A stretch of DNA of 35,523 nt from Chthoniobacteraceae bacterium (GTDB lineage Bacteria; Verrucomicrobiota; Verrucomicrobiia; Chthoniobacterales; Chthoniobacteraceae), in contig CANJPY010000053.1 in NCBI GenBank assembly GCA_947476255.1, forward strand, positions 1 to 35,523, written 5' to 3'. Each line of letters begins with the position of its first letter. The stretch's first letter is position 1. Made by a program: the position numbers and the translations under genes. The notes under the pieces were generated by a model. The model was not told the DNA's origin. It did no database searches and worked only from the letters and a program-made list of their open reading frames with translations. Shown here piece by piece: positions 7,636 to 16,764 of this stretch.

Positions 7636-10600
7636 TGAGGCAGCGGATGAACAATGGGCGCCTGATGCCCCTCTGCTTTATTGCTTGAAACAAAGCGCTG
7701 TGCGAAGCGGTTCAAGAAGAGATAGATGACGGGAGTGGTGTAGAGAGTCAGAAATTGGGAGACGAGGAGGCCCCCGACGATCGTGATTCCCAAAGGGCGT
7801 CGGAGTTCGGCGCCGGCGCCATTTTCAAAGACCAAAGGAAGCGCTCCGAGCAGCGCGGCGGCTGTGGTCATTAAGATGGGACGAAACCGCAGGACGCATG
7901 CTTGGTAAATGGCTTCGGCAGGGGCCAAACCCGCATCGCGTTCTGCTTCGATGGCAAAATCGATCATCATAATTGCATTCTTTTTAACGATGCCGATGAG
8001 AAGAATAATCCCAATGATTCCGATGAGGTTGAGATCCATACGTGCGAGATAAAGCGCAAGCAGAGCGCCTACGCCGGCCGAGGGAAGCGAGGAGAGAATC
8101 GTCACCGGGTGGATATAGCTTTCGTATAAAATTCCCAGAACGATATAGATCACAATGATGGCAGCCAGAAGAAGCCAAGGAGTGCTTGCGAGAGAAGATT
8201 GGAACTCCGCGGCGCTTCCAGTGAATTCAGTGGCGATTGTATCTGGCATGCTGATTTCGCGTTTGACCGCTTCAATGGTGTCGATGGCATTTCCGAGGGA
8301 GCGTCCAGGCGGCGTGTTAAAAGAGATTGTAACAGCAGGGAACTGCCCTTGATGTTGAATGGAGAGAGGTGCTGTGACGGTGCGCAGTGAGGCAAAAGTA
8401 TTGAGAGGCACGAGGTTTCCCGTGGTTGATTTTACGAAGATTTTTTCGAGGGCGTTGTTGTCTTTTTGAAAATTGGGAGCGACTTCGAGCACGACCCTGT
8501 ATTGGTTGAGCTGCGTAAAGATCACCGATACTTGGCGCTGGCCGAATGCATCGTAAAGAGTGTCGTCAATGGCTTGGGTGGTGACATTGAGCCGCTGAGC
8601 TTTGTCGCGGTCGACTTCGACACGGAGTTGGAGACCGCCTGTTTGTTTGTCAGAGGTGACATCGGTGAGTTCGCTGCGGTTTTGGAGAGCCAGGAGAAGG
8701 CGGGTGGACCATGTATCTAAATCTTCGTCATCAATGCCTTGCAGGGTGTACTGGTATTGTGTCCGGCTGAGGCGGCTGTCGAGGCGGAGATCCTGAACGG
8801 CCTGCATCAGGAGCGTGATGCCCGGCAGGTCTGCAGCGAGGGAGCGCAATCTTTCCATCACCTGGTCGATGCTGGAATGCCGTTCTTTTCTTGGTTTTAG
8901 AGAGATATAAAGGCGGCCTGTATTGGTGGCGGGATTGATTTGTCCTGCCCCTACGAGAGACGCGACGCTGGCTATGTCTGGGTCCTGTTGAAGCCGTTCG
9001 GTGAGTTGCGCCTGTTGGCTGGTCATCTCCTTGTAGGAGGTGCTTGGGGCCGCTTCCGTGATGCCCAGAATAAGGCCGGTATCCTGTTGGGGGAGGAGTC
9101 CTTTTGGGATGACCGCATAGAGGTAGAGTGTGGCGACGACGGTGGCGGCGGTGAGGAGCAGGATAAAGTTCTGATGGCGCAGGACCCAGCGCAGACCGGT
9201 CTCGTAGACGGCCAGAAGGCCTTCAAAAAAACGCTCTGTCCAGCGGTAGAAGGTGCCATGATTTTGCTCCTTTTCAGGCTTGAGCATGCGGGCGCACATC
9301 ATGGGAGTGAGTGTGAGCGACACGACTGCGGACACTGCCACGGCTGCGCTGAGGGTGAGGGCGAATTCACGGAAGAGGCGGCCCACAATTCCGCTCATGA
9401 AAAGAAGCGGGATAAACACCGCGATGAGGGAGAGACTCAAGGAGATGACCGTGAAACCGATTTGCTTGGACCCTTTGAGAGCGGCGTCCATGGGAGAATC
9501 GCCCTTTTCGAGATAACGAACGATGTTTTCGATCATCACAATTGCATCATCCACGACAAATCCCGTGGAGATGGTCAGTGCCATGAGTGAGAGATTATTA
9601 AGGCTGAAGCCGCCCATTTTCATCAGTCCGAAGGTCCCTACGAGAGCCAAGGGAAGGGCGACAGCGGGAATGAGGGTGGCCCAAAATTTTCGGAGGAATA
9701 AAAAGATAACCAAGACGACGAGACCCGCGGCGAGGACCATGGTGAACTGGACGTCGCGCACGGAGGCGCGGATGGTTTCGGTGCGGTCATTGAGAATCTC
9801 GACGCGCACGGAGGGTGGCAGGTTGGTACGCAGTTGGGGCAGCAATTCTTTGATGCGATCCGCGGTTGCAATGATGTTGGCGCCGGGTTGGCGTTGGATA
9901 TCGAGGACAACGGAAGGTTTGCCGCCGACCCATGCGCCTTGCCTGTTGTTTTCGACATGGTCGATGACGTCGCCCACGTCGCTGATGCGGATGGGGGCGC
10001 CGTTGCGATAGGCAAGGATCATGGGACGAAATCCAGCGGCTGATGGGATTTGGTCGTTGGTTTGAAGTGCGAAGACCTGTCGTTTTCCGTCGACGCTGCC
10101 TTTGGGCATGTTGATGCTGGAGCTCTGGATGGCGGCGCGAACGTCCTCCAAGCTGAGGCCGACACCCGCTAATGCAGAGGGATTTAGACGGATGCGCACT
10201 GCTGGTTTTTGGTTGCCCTGGATGGTGACAAGGCCGACCCCGGTGACTTGGCTGAGTTTTTGCGCGAGGATGGTATCTGCCAGATCGTTGACTTGTTCGA
10301 GGGGGAGTGCGTCGGAAGAAATGACGAGAGTGAGAATGGGCGGATCAGCTGGGTTTACCTTGCTGAAAATGGGAGGGGAGGGGAGGTTTCGAGGCAGGAC
10401 GCCGCCTGCGATATTGATGGCGGCCTGTACGTCCTGAGCTGCGGAATCAATATCTCGATCGAGGCCGAATTGGAGAATGACGCTGGAGTTCCCAAAAGAA
10501 CTGACGGAGGTCATGGTTTGAAGTCCGCTGATTTGTCCGAATTGCCTTTCCAAGGGAGTGGTGATCGAAGCGGCCATGACTTCGGACGACGCGCCTGGGT

Positions 10601-10751
10601 AGCCGGTTCGGACCTCGAGTGTGGGAAAGTCGATGGCGGGGAGGGCGGAGACAGGCAGCAGGGAATAGCCTAATGCTCCCAAAAGGAGGATGGCGACCAT
10701 CAGCAGGGCTGTGGCAACCGGTCGTCGAATGAAGAGTGCGGAGAAGTTCAC
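7632..10751 (-). CDS. RND efflux pump inner-membrane subunit, first of pair (MdtB/AcrB family)
   Basis: This 1039-residue protein begins MNFSALFIRRPVATALL and has the full RND fold. The proton-relay aspartates are D401-D402 in STGFVVDDAIVMIEN. It overlaps the adaptor gene before it and the second RND gene after it by 4 bp each, so the three genes should be translated as one unit. It is related to, but clearly diverged from, its partner. Both keep the charged pair, so neither looks dead by this criterion. Confidence 0.93.
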   Translation of the reverse strand: MNFSALFIRRPVATALLMVAILLLGALGYSLLPVSALPAIDFPTLEVRTGYPGASSEVMAASITTPLERQFGQISGLQTMTSVSSFGNSSVILQFGLDRDIDSAAQDVQAAINIAGGVLPRNLPSPPIFSKVNPADPPILTLVISSDALPLEQVNDLADTILAQKLSQVTGVGLVTIQGNQKPAVRIRLNPSALAGVGLSLEDVRAAIQSSSINMPKGSVDGKRQVFALQTNDQIPSAAGFRPMILAYRNGAPIRISDVGDVIDHVENNRQGAWVGGKPSVVLDIQRQPGANIIATADRIKELLPQLRTNLPPSVRVEILNDRTETIRASVRDVQFTMVLAAGLVVLVIFLFLRKFWATLIPAVALPLALVGTFGLMKMGGFSLNNLSLMALTISTGFVVDDAIVMIENIVRYLEKGDSPMDAALKGSKQIGFTVISLSLSLIAVFIPLLFMSGIVGRLFREFALTLSAAVAVSAVVSLTLTPMMCARMLKPEKEQNHGTFYRWTERFFEGLLAVYETGLRWVLRHQNFILLLTAATVVATLYLYAVIPKGLLPQQDTGLILGITEAAPSTSYKEMTSQQAQLTERLQQDPDIASVASLVGAGQINPATNTGRLYISLKPRKERHSSIDQVMERLRSLAADLPGITLLMQAVQDLRLDSRLSRTQYQYTLQGIDDEDLDTWSTRLLLALQNRSELTDVTSDKQTGGLQLRVEVDRDKAQRLNVTTQAIDDTLYDAFGQRQVSVIFTQLNQYRVVLEVAPNFQKDNNALEKIFVKSTTGNLVPLNTFASLRTVTAPLSIQHQGQFPAVTISFNTPPGRSLGNAIDTIEAVKREISMPDTIATEFTGSAAEFQSSLASTPWLLLAAIIVIYIVLGILYESYIHPVTILSSLPSAGVGALLALYLARMDLNLIGIIGIILLIGIVKKNAIMMIDFAIEAERDAGLAPAEAIYQACVLRFRPILMTTAAALLGALPLVFENGAGAELRRPLGITIVGGLLVSQFLTLYTTPVIYLFLNRFAQRFVSSNKAEGHQAPIVHPLPQ

Positions 10752-12046
10752 GGCCGGCCTTTGGAATGCCCTGCTTCAGAGGTACGGGCTTGGGCATTGG
10801 AAGGGCCTTTGGCGCTGTCGCCCGAACGGACTTTGGAACCGGGTTGCAGGCGATACTGGCCGTCGACAACCACACGTTCACCGGGTTGCAGGCCGGAATC
10901 AATAAGCGCCAGGCCGTCTTCGATGCGGGCGACTTGGAGAGGGCGTAGTTCTGCGATGCCTTCAGTGCTGACGACAAATGCAAACGTGCCGACGGGCCCT
11001 TGTTGGACGACTTGTGCTGGAACAACGGTGACGGCAGAGCGTATGGCAACGCGCAGGCGGACGTTTAGGAACTGGCCTGGCCACAACTTGAGGTCGGTGT
11101 TCAGGAAGGTAGCCTTGAGTCGGATGGTACCTGTGCCTGGATCAATTTGGTTGTCGATGACGCTCAAAGCGCCTTCGGTTAAGACGGTCGTGTTGTCTCT
11201 GCCAACGGCGAGAACTTGCAGGGAGCCTTTTTCGGACTCCGTGCGGATGGTTTGGAGTTGCTGTTCGGGCAGTGTGAAAACCACGGAGACGGGCTGCATT
11301 TGGGTGATCACAACGAGGCCGTTTGTATCCTGCGCTCGAACGACGTTTCCTTCGTCTATCAGACGGATACCCGCGCGCCCGTTGATGGGGGAGCGAATGG
11401 TGGCGTAGCCTAATTGGACGGATGCGGCCTCGATAGTGGCGTCATCGGATTTGAGGGTTGCTTCGAGTTGTTCGACCAGGGATTGCTGCGTATCTGCTTT
11501 TTGGGCGGTGCCTGCTTTTTCCGCGAGCAGGGCAAGGTCACGTGTGAGATCACGTTTGGCGTTGGCAAGGAGCGCCTCGTTTTGTTTGCGGCGTGCAATC
11601 GCCTGATCGAGGACGGCTTGAAAGGGGCGTGGATCGATTTGAGCGAGAACTTGGCCCGCTGTGACTTCCTGGCCTTCGGTAAAGGCAACCTTTTCGAGTT
11701 GGCCATCGATACGGGAGCGGATGGTGACGCTGTTAAAACCCTGCACATTGCCCAGACCATTGAGATAAATGGGGACGTCTTTGGTTTCGGCGAGAGCCGT
11801 GAGGACAGGAACGGGAGGGGCACTCGAGGGATCTTTGGTGGGGACGGTGCTTGGACTCGGTCCTGCGGAGAGTTTTTGAAGGCCGGCGGAAATTTCTTGA
11901 AGAGCGGCGGCGACAGGAGGGTGGTTTCGCGCGAGCCACACTGCGCACGTGGCGCAGAGAAGGAGCACAAAAAAGAGACGTTTTTTCATCCGGCTAAGGC
12001 TGTGAATAAGGGGAAAGTGTGGAAATCGGGGGGCTGGGTGCTTCAT
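10748..12046 (-). CDS. RND pump periplasmic adaptor (MdtA/AcrA family)
   Basis: This is the membrane fusion protein of the three-gene pump operon. The barrel-lipoyl-hairpin order is visible: a first barrel strand near VPIYLNGLGNVQ, a lipoyl half near EGQEVTAGQVLAQIDPRPF, a helical hairpin, then the second lipoyl half (YATIRSPINGRAG) and a beta-barrel. I chose ATG 12046 because GGGAG lies 8 bases upstream, giving 432 residues. A second possibility is ATG 11989, which would begin exactly at the hydrophobic signal/anchor MKKRLFFVLLLCATC. Longer frames upstream are not convincing. No outer-membrane factor gene accompanies the operon. Confidence 0.88.
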   Translation of the reverse strand: MKHPAPRFPHFPLIHSLSRMKKRLFFVLLLCATCAVWLARNHPPVAAALQEISAGLQKLSAGPSPSTVPTKDPSSAPPVPVLTALAETKDVPIYLNGLGNVQGFNSVTIRSRIDGQLEKVAFTEGQEVTAGQVLAQIDPRPFQAVLDQAIARRKQNEALLANAKRDLTRDLALLAEKAGTAQKADTQQSLVEQLEATLKSDDATIEAASVQLGYATIRSPINGRAGIRLIDEGNVVRAQDTNGLVVITQMQPVSVVFTLPEQQLQTIRTESEKGSLQVLAVGRDNTTVLTEGALSVIDNQIDPGTGTIRLKATFLNTDLKLWPGQFLNVRLRVAIRSAVTVVPAQVVQQGPVGTFAFVVSTEGIAELRPLQVARIEDGLALIDSGLQPGERVVVDGQYRLQPGSKVRSGDSAKGPSNAQARTSEAGHSKGRP

Positions 12047-12183
12047 TAGGGAAGCTCCCGCGTTAATGAGTAAACCCTGCCGCGGGGAAAGAGACAGGGA
12101 GAATATGATGAAAGGGCCCGAAAAGGGGATGGCTTTGGGGAGCGCTACGGAATGGGTGTGAAAATTTTTTTTGCTTGGAAAGG

Positions 12184-12321
12184 GTGGGCTGCGAGGCAAA
12201 GCGGGAAGATTGGTATTATCAAAACATTCTGAATGAGAGCATTGAGCGGCTGATTGAGTTGAAAATGAAGATGGAGCGCCGATTGGGCTGCTTGGTGGTT
12301 GGCGACGGCAGTGGATCTTAG
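12184..12321 (+). CDS. Possible 45-residue small protein or gene remnant
   Basis: A short frame between the divergent pump operon and terC reads as plausible protein: after a possible GTG start it includes REDWYYQNILNESIERLI, then a charged amphipathic stretch, ending at TAG 12319-12321. The composition looks more coding-like than random intergenic DNA. The start is unclear (TTG 12175 and GTG 12184 are the options; a purine-rich GGAAAGG touches the GTG and is too close to be a normal ribosome site). It may be a leader, a small protein or the tail of a lost gene. The rest of 12047-12367 should hold the divergent promoters, which I could not locate. Confidence 0.3.
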   Translation: MGCEAKREDWYYQNILNESIERLIELKMKMERRLGCLVVGDGSGS

Positions 12322-12367
12322 AAAGATGCTTTAGATTGGGTTTGTTTTTTGTTAGGCGTGTAAAGAT

Positions 12368-13102
12368 ATGTCCATGTTGACCGATCCTCAGGTTTGGATT
12401 TCGCTATTGACGCTGACGGTTCTAGAGATCGTTCTAGGTGTAGATAACGTGATTTTTATTGCGATTCTGGCGGCGAAACTTCCCAAGCATGAGCAGGGCA
12501 AGGCTCGCAGTTTGGGACTTTCCTTGGCGTTATTTGCCCGAGTGGGGCTGCTGTGCTCCATTTTTTGGTTAATGAAGTTGACTGCCCCCATGTTTGAGGT
12601 GGGCGGGCATGCCGTTTCCGGGAAGGACGCGATTCTTTTGGCGGGTGGTCTGTTTCTATTGTGGAAGAGCGTGCATGAAATTCACGGTTCGCTTGAGGGG
12701 CCCGGCCACGAACCGAAGGCGGGCGGGCACGCAAAGTTGGCGTCGGTTGTGGGGCAGATCCTTGTGATAGACATCGTGTTTTCACTGGATTCCGTGATTA
12801 CGGCAGTGGGGTTGGCGCAGCAAATTGAGGTGATGATTGCCGCAGTGGTACTGGCGTTGGGGGTCATGTTGTTTGCCTCGAAGCCGATTGGAGATTTCGT
12901 TAACAAACATCCCTCTGTGAAGATGTTGGCGCTTTCCTTTTTATTAATGGTGGGCCTGATGTTGGTGGCAGAGGGAATGGGCCAGCACATTCCAAAGGGG
13001 TACATTTACTTTGCGATGGCGTTTTCCTTTGCCGTCGAGATGCTGAATCTGCGAGCCCGAGGGGCTGTGAAGAAGCCTGAGAAGGAGCACTCCGAGCATT
13101 AA
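12368..13102 (+). CDS. TerC-family integral membrane protein
   Basis: This 244-residue, highly hydrophobic protein has about seven membrane helices. The family signature GVDNVIF is present (D26, N27) and a second acidic membrane motif, LDSVITAVG, has D141. Some TerC-family proteins act in manganese export or metal loading of exported proteins, others in tellurite resistance; which applies here cannot be told. The short length with no CBS or transporter-associated domain fits the YgdQ/YkoY-like branch. The gene stands alone, divergent from the RND pump operon. I saw no manganese riboswitch upstream. Confidence 0.88.
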   Translation: MSMLTDPQVWISLLTLTVLEIVLGVDNVIFIAILAAKLPKHEQGKARSLGLSLALFARVGLLCSIFWLMKLTAPMFEVGGHAVSGKDAILLAGGLFLLWKSVHEIHGSLEGPGHEPKAGGHAKLASVVGQILVIDIVFSLDSVITAVGLAQQIEVMIAAVVLALGVMLFASKPIGDFVNKHPSVKMLALSFLLMVGLMLVAEGMGQHIPKGYIYFAMAFSFAVEMLNLRARGAVKKPEKEHSEH

Positions 13103-13456
13103 GCGGCGGAGTTGGCCGTGCAGGGTTCAGTGAGCGAGCCCGACTGGGCGCGCACGCGGCGTGGTGAGCGGGTGCAGGGCGCAAAGAGTGTGTCGCTACG
13201 ATCAACCCTTGCCTAATCAGTTAGCGAATCGGTGAGCTGTCTCCGGATCTTTTTCTCAAGGGTTCGGAGGTTGAGAATCTTCCAAGGAAGACCATGGAGG
13301 CCTCTTTTTCAACTTTTGTCTCCTCGCTGTCGTTGGAAGAAAAGAGTCGCAGGCTAGATTTCAAAAACAGGAAGTGCGTGCAAATATGGACGGCCTAGGA
13401 CGGGGGCAGGAGCAGGTCCGGCGTGGCTTGGTTGGCGTGCGCACGCGTGTGGAGAT
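13103..13456. other. Intergenic region between convergent terC and aminotransferase
   Basis: The region contains one short frame (13294-13398, listed separately) and a perfect 12-bp palindrome GCGTGCGCACGC at 13435-13446, just beyond the aminotransferase stop. No tRNA, terminator with a T tract, or other structured RNA was recognised. Confidence 0.5.
13294..13398 (+). CDS. Possible 34-residue small ORF with good ribosome site
   Basis: ATG 13294 is preceded by AAGGA about 6 bases upstream, one of the better ribosome sites in this window. The peptide begins MEASFSTFVSSLSLEEKSRR and stops at TAG 13396-13398. It has no recognisable domain. It may be a real small protein, the start of a decayed gene, or chance. 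It points toward the 3' end of the convergent aminotransferase gene. Confidence 0.3.
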   Translation: MEASFSTFVSSLSLEEKSRRLDFKNRKCVQIWTA

Positions 13457-14719
13457 TTATTTGGAAGGTACGGGTGCTGAAGGGGTGGCCTGTTTTCCCT
13501 GATTGTATTGTTCTTGGAGTAATTCGTGGATGCGACTGAAGACTTCGCGCATAGTTTCCCAATCAGGGAGGAGTGTGACTCGAAAATGGTTGTTGTAGGG
13601 GACGTTAAAACTGGTGCCGGGGGCGAGGAGCACGTGTTTGCGCTCGAGAAGGTCGAGGGCAAATTTTTGATCGTCGAAGTTGGGCAACATGTCTTTTTTG
13701 ACTCCCACGAATGCGTACATGGCGCCCTTGGGTTCCTGAACTGTGAGGAAGGGAGAGTCGGCAACGGCATCAAGAATGGCCTGTCGTGTCTTCCAGAGGC
13801 GTCCGCCTGGTCTTGTGAGATCATGAATGGACTGCCTGCCTCCGAGCGCTGTTTGGACGGCCCATTGACCGGGAACGTTCGAGCACAGGCGCAGACTTGC
13901 GAGAAGTTCGAGGGCCTGCAGGTAGTCCTGTGCGCCGCTTTTTTCTCCGGAAAAACTCACCCAGCCCACGCGGAAGCCGCAGGCCCTGTAAACCTTGGAA
14001 AGGCCGCCAAAAGTGGCGCAAAGAGTCTTTTTGACCAGTGTCGCCAAAGGCACGTGTTCGCGATCGTCAAAGGTGATCAGGTCATAGATTTCGTCAGAGA
14101 AAACGACGAGGTTATGTTCTTCTGCAAGGCGCGCGATGGCTTCCAGCGTCTTGGCGGGGTACATCGCGCCAGTTGGGTTGTTGGGGTTAATGACAACGAT
14201 CGCGCGTGTCCGCGGGGTGATGCGGGTTTGAATTTCGGCTGGGTCGGGGACGAAACCGTTTTCTGGGCGGCAGGGATAGTGGACGGCCTTTCCGGAGTGG
14301 AGAACGGTAGCCGCCGTCCAAAGGGGGTAGTCAGGGCTGGGGATAAGCACTTCATCGCCAGCTTCCAGGAGCGCGGAGAGGCAAAATAAAATGAGTTCGG
14401 AAACGCCGTTGCCCATAAAAACGTCATCAGCGGTGACATCAAAAACGCCGCGGGTTTGCTGTTGCATGACAACGGCTTCCCGAGCGGGGAAAATGCCCTT
14501 TTGGTAGCAGTAGGCGTCGGCCTCGCGCAGATTTTCGATCATGGCGAGGCGCATTGTTTCGGGGGCGCGAAAGCCGAAGGCGCCGGGGTTTCCGATGTTT
14601 AGTTTAATGATTTCGTAACCCGCTTTTTCCAGTTCACTAGCGCGGCGCGCGAGGGGGCCCCGGATTTCATACTTAACGCCATTGAGGCGGGAACTGGGCT
14701 GGATTCGGGGAGCATTCAT
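13457..14719 (-). CDS. alaA: Class I/II aminotransferase, AlaA type (glutamate-pyruvate)
   Basis: This PLP-dependent enzyme most likely transfers the amino group between glutamate and pyruvate to form alanine. Motifs seen are GNPGAFGFRAPE near the N-terminus, NPNNPTGAMYP, the cofactor-binding Asp in VFSDEIYD, and the Schiff-base lysine K242 in FGGLSKVYRACGFRVGW, followed by a late arginine in NHFRVTLLP. The wording of these motifs is characteristic of the AlaA (YfbQ) branch. ATG 14719 gives 420 residues, near the family length of about 405; a TTG nine bases upstream is less likely. It is a single gene with no clear operon partner. Confidence 0.88.
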   Translation of the reverse strand: MNAPRIQPSSRLNGVKYEIRGPLARRASELEKAGYEIIKLNIGNPGAFGFRAPETMRLAMIENLREADAYCYQKGIFPAREAVVMQQQTRGVFDVTADDVFMGNGVSELILFCLSALLEAGDEVLIPSPDYPLWTAATVLHSGKAVHYPCRPENGFVPDPAEIQTRITPRTRAIVVINPNNPTGAMYPAKTLEAIARLAEEHNLVVFSDEIYDLITFDDREHVPLATLVKKTLCATFGGLSKVYRACGFRVGWVSFSGEKSGAQDYLQALELLASLRLCSNVPGQWAVQTALGGRQSIHDLTRPGGRLWKTRQAILDAVADSPFLTVQEPKGAMYAFVGVKKDMLPNFDDQKFALDLLERKHVLLAPGTSFNVPYNNHFRVTLLPDWETMREVFSRIHELLQEQYNQGKQATPSAPVPSK

Positions 14720-15024
14720 ACAAAACAAACAAATAGGTGCCGCTTAAAAAGGACTTAAAAACGGGGAAATGCAAAAAGAAACGTTCCCAAGAGGGGTAGG
14801 CTTGGTGGGCTTCAGGAGCGGGGGGGGCGAAGGGAGGTGTTTTTGAGGTTGTTTGAAGCAGCAGCTTTTCGGGGATGCGGAGCAACCTCTCTGCTGCAAA
14901 GGGCTGTCCTTGAGCCCGAGGTGGTGGCGCGATAGCGTGCGAGCTCTGAGGCCGTGTGGAGTCCTGTGGGAGTGGGAGGGGCTTTGGGTCACGGCCCCCG
15001 CTAGGGGCTCAGCGGTCCACGGGA
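14720..15024. other. Intergenic region, nothing recognised
   Basis: This 305-base stretch lies between the start of the aminotransferase gene and the end of the YbjN-like gene, both on the minus strand. It should hold the aminotransferase promoter. I saw no convincing -35/-10 pair, RNA gene or strong hairpin. Confidence 0.4.
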
Positions 15025-15468
15025 TCAGTCCTCGGATTCTCCGAATTCTGAGGGTTCGTCTTCCGCTTCTGATTCCAAGTCCTGCATTTTTTCTGCAAAG
15101 TGTTCAACACCATTGCGAAGGGCTGCGACGGAACGGTTGAGGATTTTCGCGAAAAGCGAGGGTTCCGGCAGGAACATTTCGATGCTGGCGCAGGTGTTTG
15201 CTTTGGTTACGAAGACCTTGGCGACCTTGGTGAGGCGGGTTGCATGATTGGCCGCGATATGGGCGTTTTCCCGCTCCTCCTCGGATTCGATCTTCCAGAA
15301 ATTGGGCAGGACCAATTGAAGATACTCGGTATCTTCCGGATACATACGAATGTACAAGGTCCGGCCCTCGGCCTTGAAGAGAATGTCGCCATCCTCGTCG
15401 AGTTTTGGGCGATATCCTTCTTCTGCAAGCGTTGCCACGTAAAGGGCCTGGATTTGTTCCTCGTTCAT
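15025..15468 (-). CDS. YbjN-like domain protein of unknown function
   Basis: This is a 147-residue soluble acidic protein. The N-terminal two-thirds has the pattern of the YbjN / type III secretion chaperone-like fold: helix, beta-hairpin (DGDILFKAEGRTLYIRMY), a hydrophobic strand (LQLVLPNFW), then helix and further strands (TKVAKVFVTKANTCASIEMF). The last 30 residues are almost all acidic and probably disordered. ATG 15468 has AAAGGAT about 9 bases upstream. The family's biochemical role is not established. It is divergent from thiH. The family assignment is moderate. Confidence 0.65.
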   Translation of the reverse strand: MNEEQIQALYVATLAEEGYRPKLDEDGDILFKAEGRTLYIRMYPEDTEYLQLVLPNFWKIESEEERENAHIAANHATRLTKVAKVFVTKANTCASIEMFLPEPSLFAKILNRSVAALRNGVEHFAEKMQDLESEAEDEPSEFGESED

Positions 15469-15642
15469 GCGTTTTGGGATCCTTTCTTCTCAAAAGTCTA
15501 ACACAGCCTGCTGTGGACGCACGGGGACTCTTTTGTTTTTATTCTCAGGGGCGCCCATTTTTTTGGGGTTCACAGGCATGAAAATTGGCTGTGGATAGAC
15601 AACTTGAAAATCCTCAGGCAAGCTTCCGAGGCTCGCGCCCCA

Positions 15643-16764
15643 ATGACTTTCTGGAATTCTGTTTCACCTGCTGCTTCCCCCGCAATCCGACGGTTTGCTT
15701 CCTTGTTGGAACCTGTCGAGGATGGAGGGTTGGAGCGGATGGCTTGGGAAGCGTCGCGTGTCACAAGGCGACACTTTGGGAAGGCTGTACGCATGTTTGC
15801 GCCTGTCTACCTCTCCAATGAGTGTATTAATTCTTGCACGTATTGTGGTTTTTCGCGGGAAAACGCGATTGTGAGGGTGACCTTGGAGGTGGCACAGGTG
15901 GTGGCCGAGGCTCGGCATTTAAAGGCGCAGGGATTTAGAAGTCTTTTGCTGGTCGCCGGAGAGCACCCCAAGTTTGTATCGCACGGTTATTTGGAGAAGT
16001 GTATTGCGGCGGTTGCCGCGGAGGTTCCGTCTGTGGCGCTGGAGGTGGCGCCCTTGGAGACGGATGATTACCGGAGGATGGTGGGAGCCGGGGCGGAAGC
16101 GCTTGTGGTGTATCAGGAGACGTATGATCCCGAGCATTACGCGCAGATCCACAGAGCCGGCCCTAAAAAGGATTACGCTTGGCGTTTGGGTTGTCCGGAA
16201 CGCGGCTACGATGCTGGGTTCCGGCGAATCGGGATAGGGGCGCTTTTTGGACTGTGTCCCTGGCGTTCGGAGGCGTTAGCCCTTGCGCGGCATTTGGAGT
16301 ATCTGCTCAAGCGCTGTTGGAAGGCGCAATTCACGGTGGCGTTGCCGCGTTTGCGTCCCTGCGCGGGGGAGTTTGAACCGCTGCATCCCATGGGGGATCG
16401 CGATTTTACGCAGCTTCAATGTGCTTTTCGGCTGTGTTTCCCTCAGGTGGGGATTGTGATGAGCACCCGGGAACCTGCACGGTTGAGGGACGCGCTTGTC
16501 CCCTTGGGAGTGACGATGATGAGTGCCGGGAGTCACACGGAGCCCGGGGGGTATACGGGGCAGGGGAAAGAGGCGCTCCATCACACAGTGGGCGGGCGGC
16601 AGGTGGCGTTAGCCGAAGACAGGCAAGGAGATGGCGCGACGGAACAGTTTGCGATCGCTGATGAACGTTCTCCGGCGGAAGTGGCGGCTGCGTTGCAGCG
16701 TGGAGGCTTGGAGGCGGTTTGGAAGGATTGGGATCCGGCGATTATGGGGGGAGGCTTGTTGTGA
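15643..16764 (+). CDS. thiH: 2-iminoacetate synthase ThiH (radical SAM)
   Basis: ThiH cleaves tyrosine by radical SAM chemistry to give dehydroglycine for the thiazole ring of thiamine. The [4Fe-4S] ligands are C61, C65 and C68 in CINSCTYCGF. Other family features are the GFRSLLLVAGE segment, VYQETYDPEHY, and MSAGSHTEPGGY near the C-terminus. ATG 15643 gives 373 residues, close to the E. coli length of 377; a TTG 39 bases upstream would add 13. The stop overlaps the next start (GTGA), so thiH and thiS are translationally coupled. Neither thiG nor thiF follows, so thiazole synthase must be encoded elsewhere. No TPP riboswitch was recognised upstream. Confidence 0.93.
   Translation: MTFWNSVSPAASPAIRRFASLLEPVEDGGLERMAWEASRVTRRHFGKAVRMFAPVYLSNECINSCTYCGFSRENAIVRVTLEVAQVVAEARHLKAQGFRSLLLVAGEHPKFVSHGYLEKCIAAVAAEVPSVALEVAPLETDDYRRMVGAGAEALVVYQETYDPEHYAQIHRAGPKKDYAWRLGCPERGYDAGFRRIGIGALFGLCPWRSEALALARHLEYLLKRCWKAQFTVALPRLRPCAGEFEPLHPMGDRDFTQLQCAFRLCFPQVGIVMSTREPARLRDALVPLGVTMMSAGSHTEPGGYTGQGKEALHHTVGGRQVALAEDRQGDGATEQFAIADERSPAEVAAALQRGGLEAVWKDWDPAIMGGGLL

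Noticed and set aside
8940..9590. 216-codon plus-strand frame inside the first RND gene
   Set aside because: It is antisense to conserved RND helices, and the His/Glu/Asp-rich product is typical of shadow frames.
12047..12367. Manganese (yybP-ykoY) riboswitch before terC
   Set aside because: The conserved loops of that class were not visible; the stretch before terC is better explained by a short coding-like frame.
13103..13456. tRNA gene in the intergenic region
   Set aside because: A GGTTCGGAGG-like segment drew attention, but no acceptor stem, anticodon arm or T-loop could be assembled.
13526..14389. Long plus-strand frame opposite the aminotransferase gene
   Set aside because: It is the antisense shadow of a well-supported gene in GC-rich DNA and has no recognisable domain.
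15469..15642. TPP riboswitch before thiH
   Set aside because: A GGGGACTC segment is present, but the conserved CTGAGA and the ACCTGA-type core of the thi box are not found, and no matching helices could be drawn.
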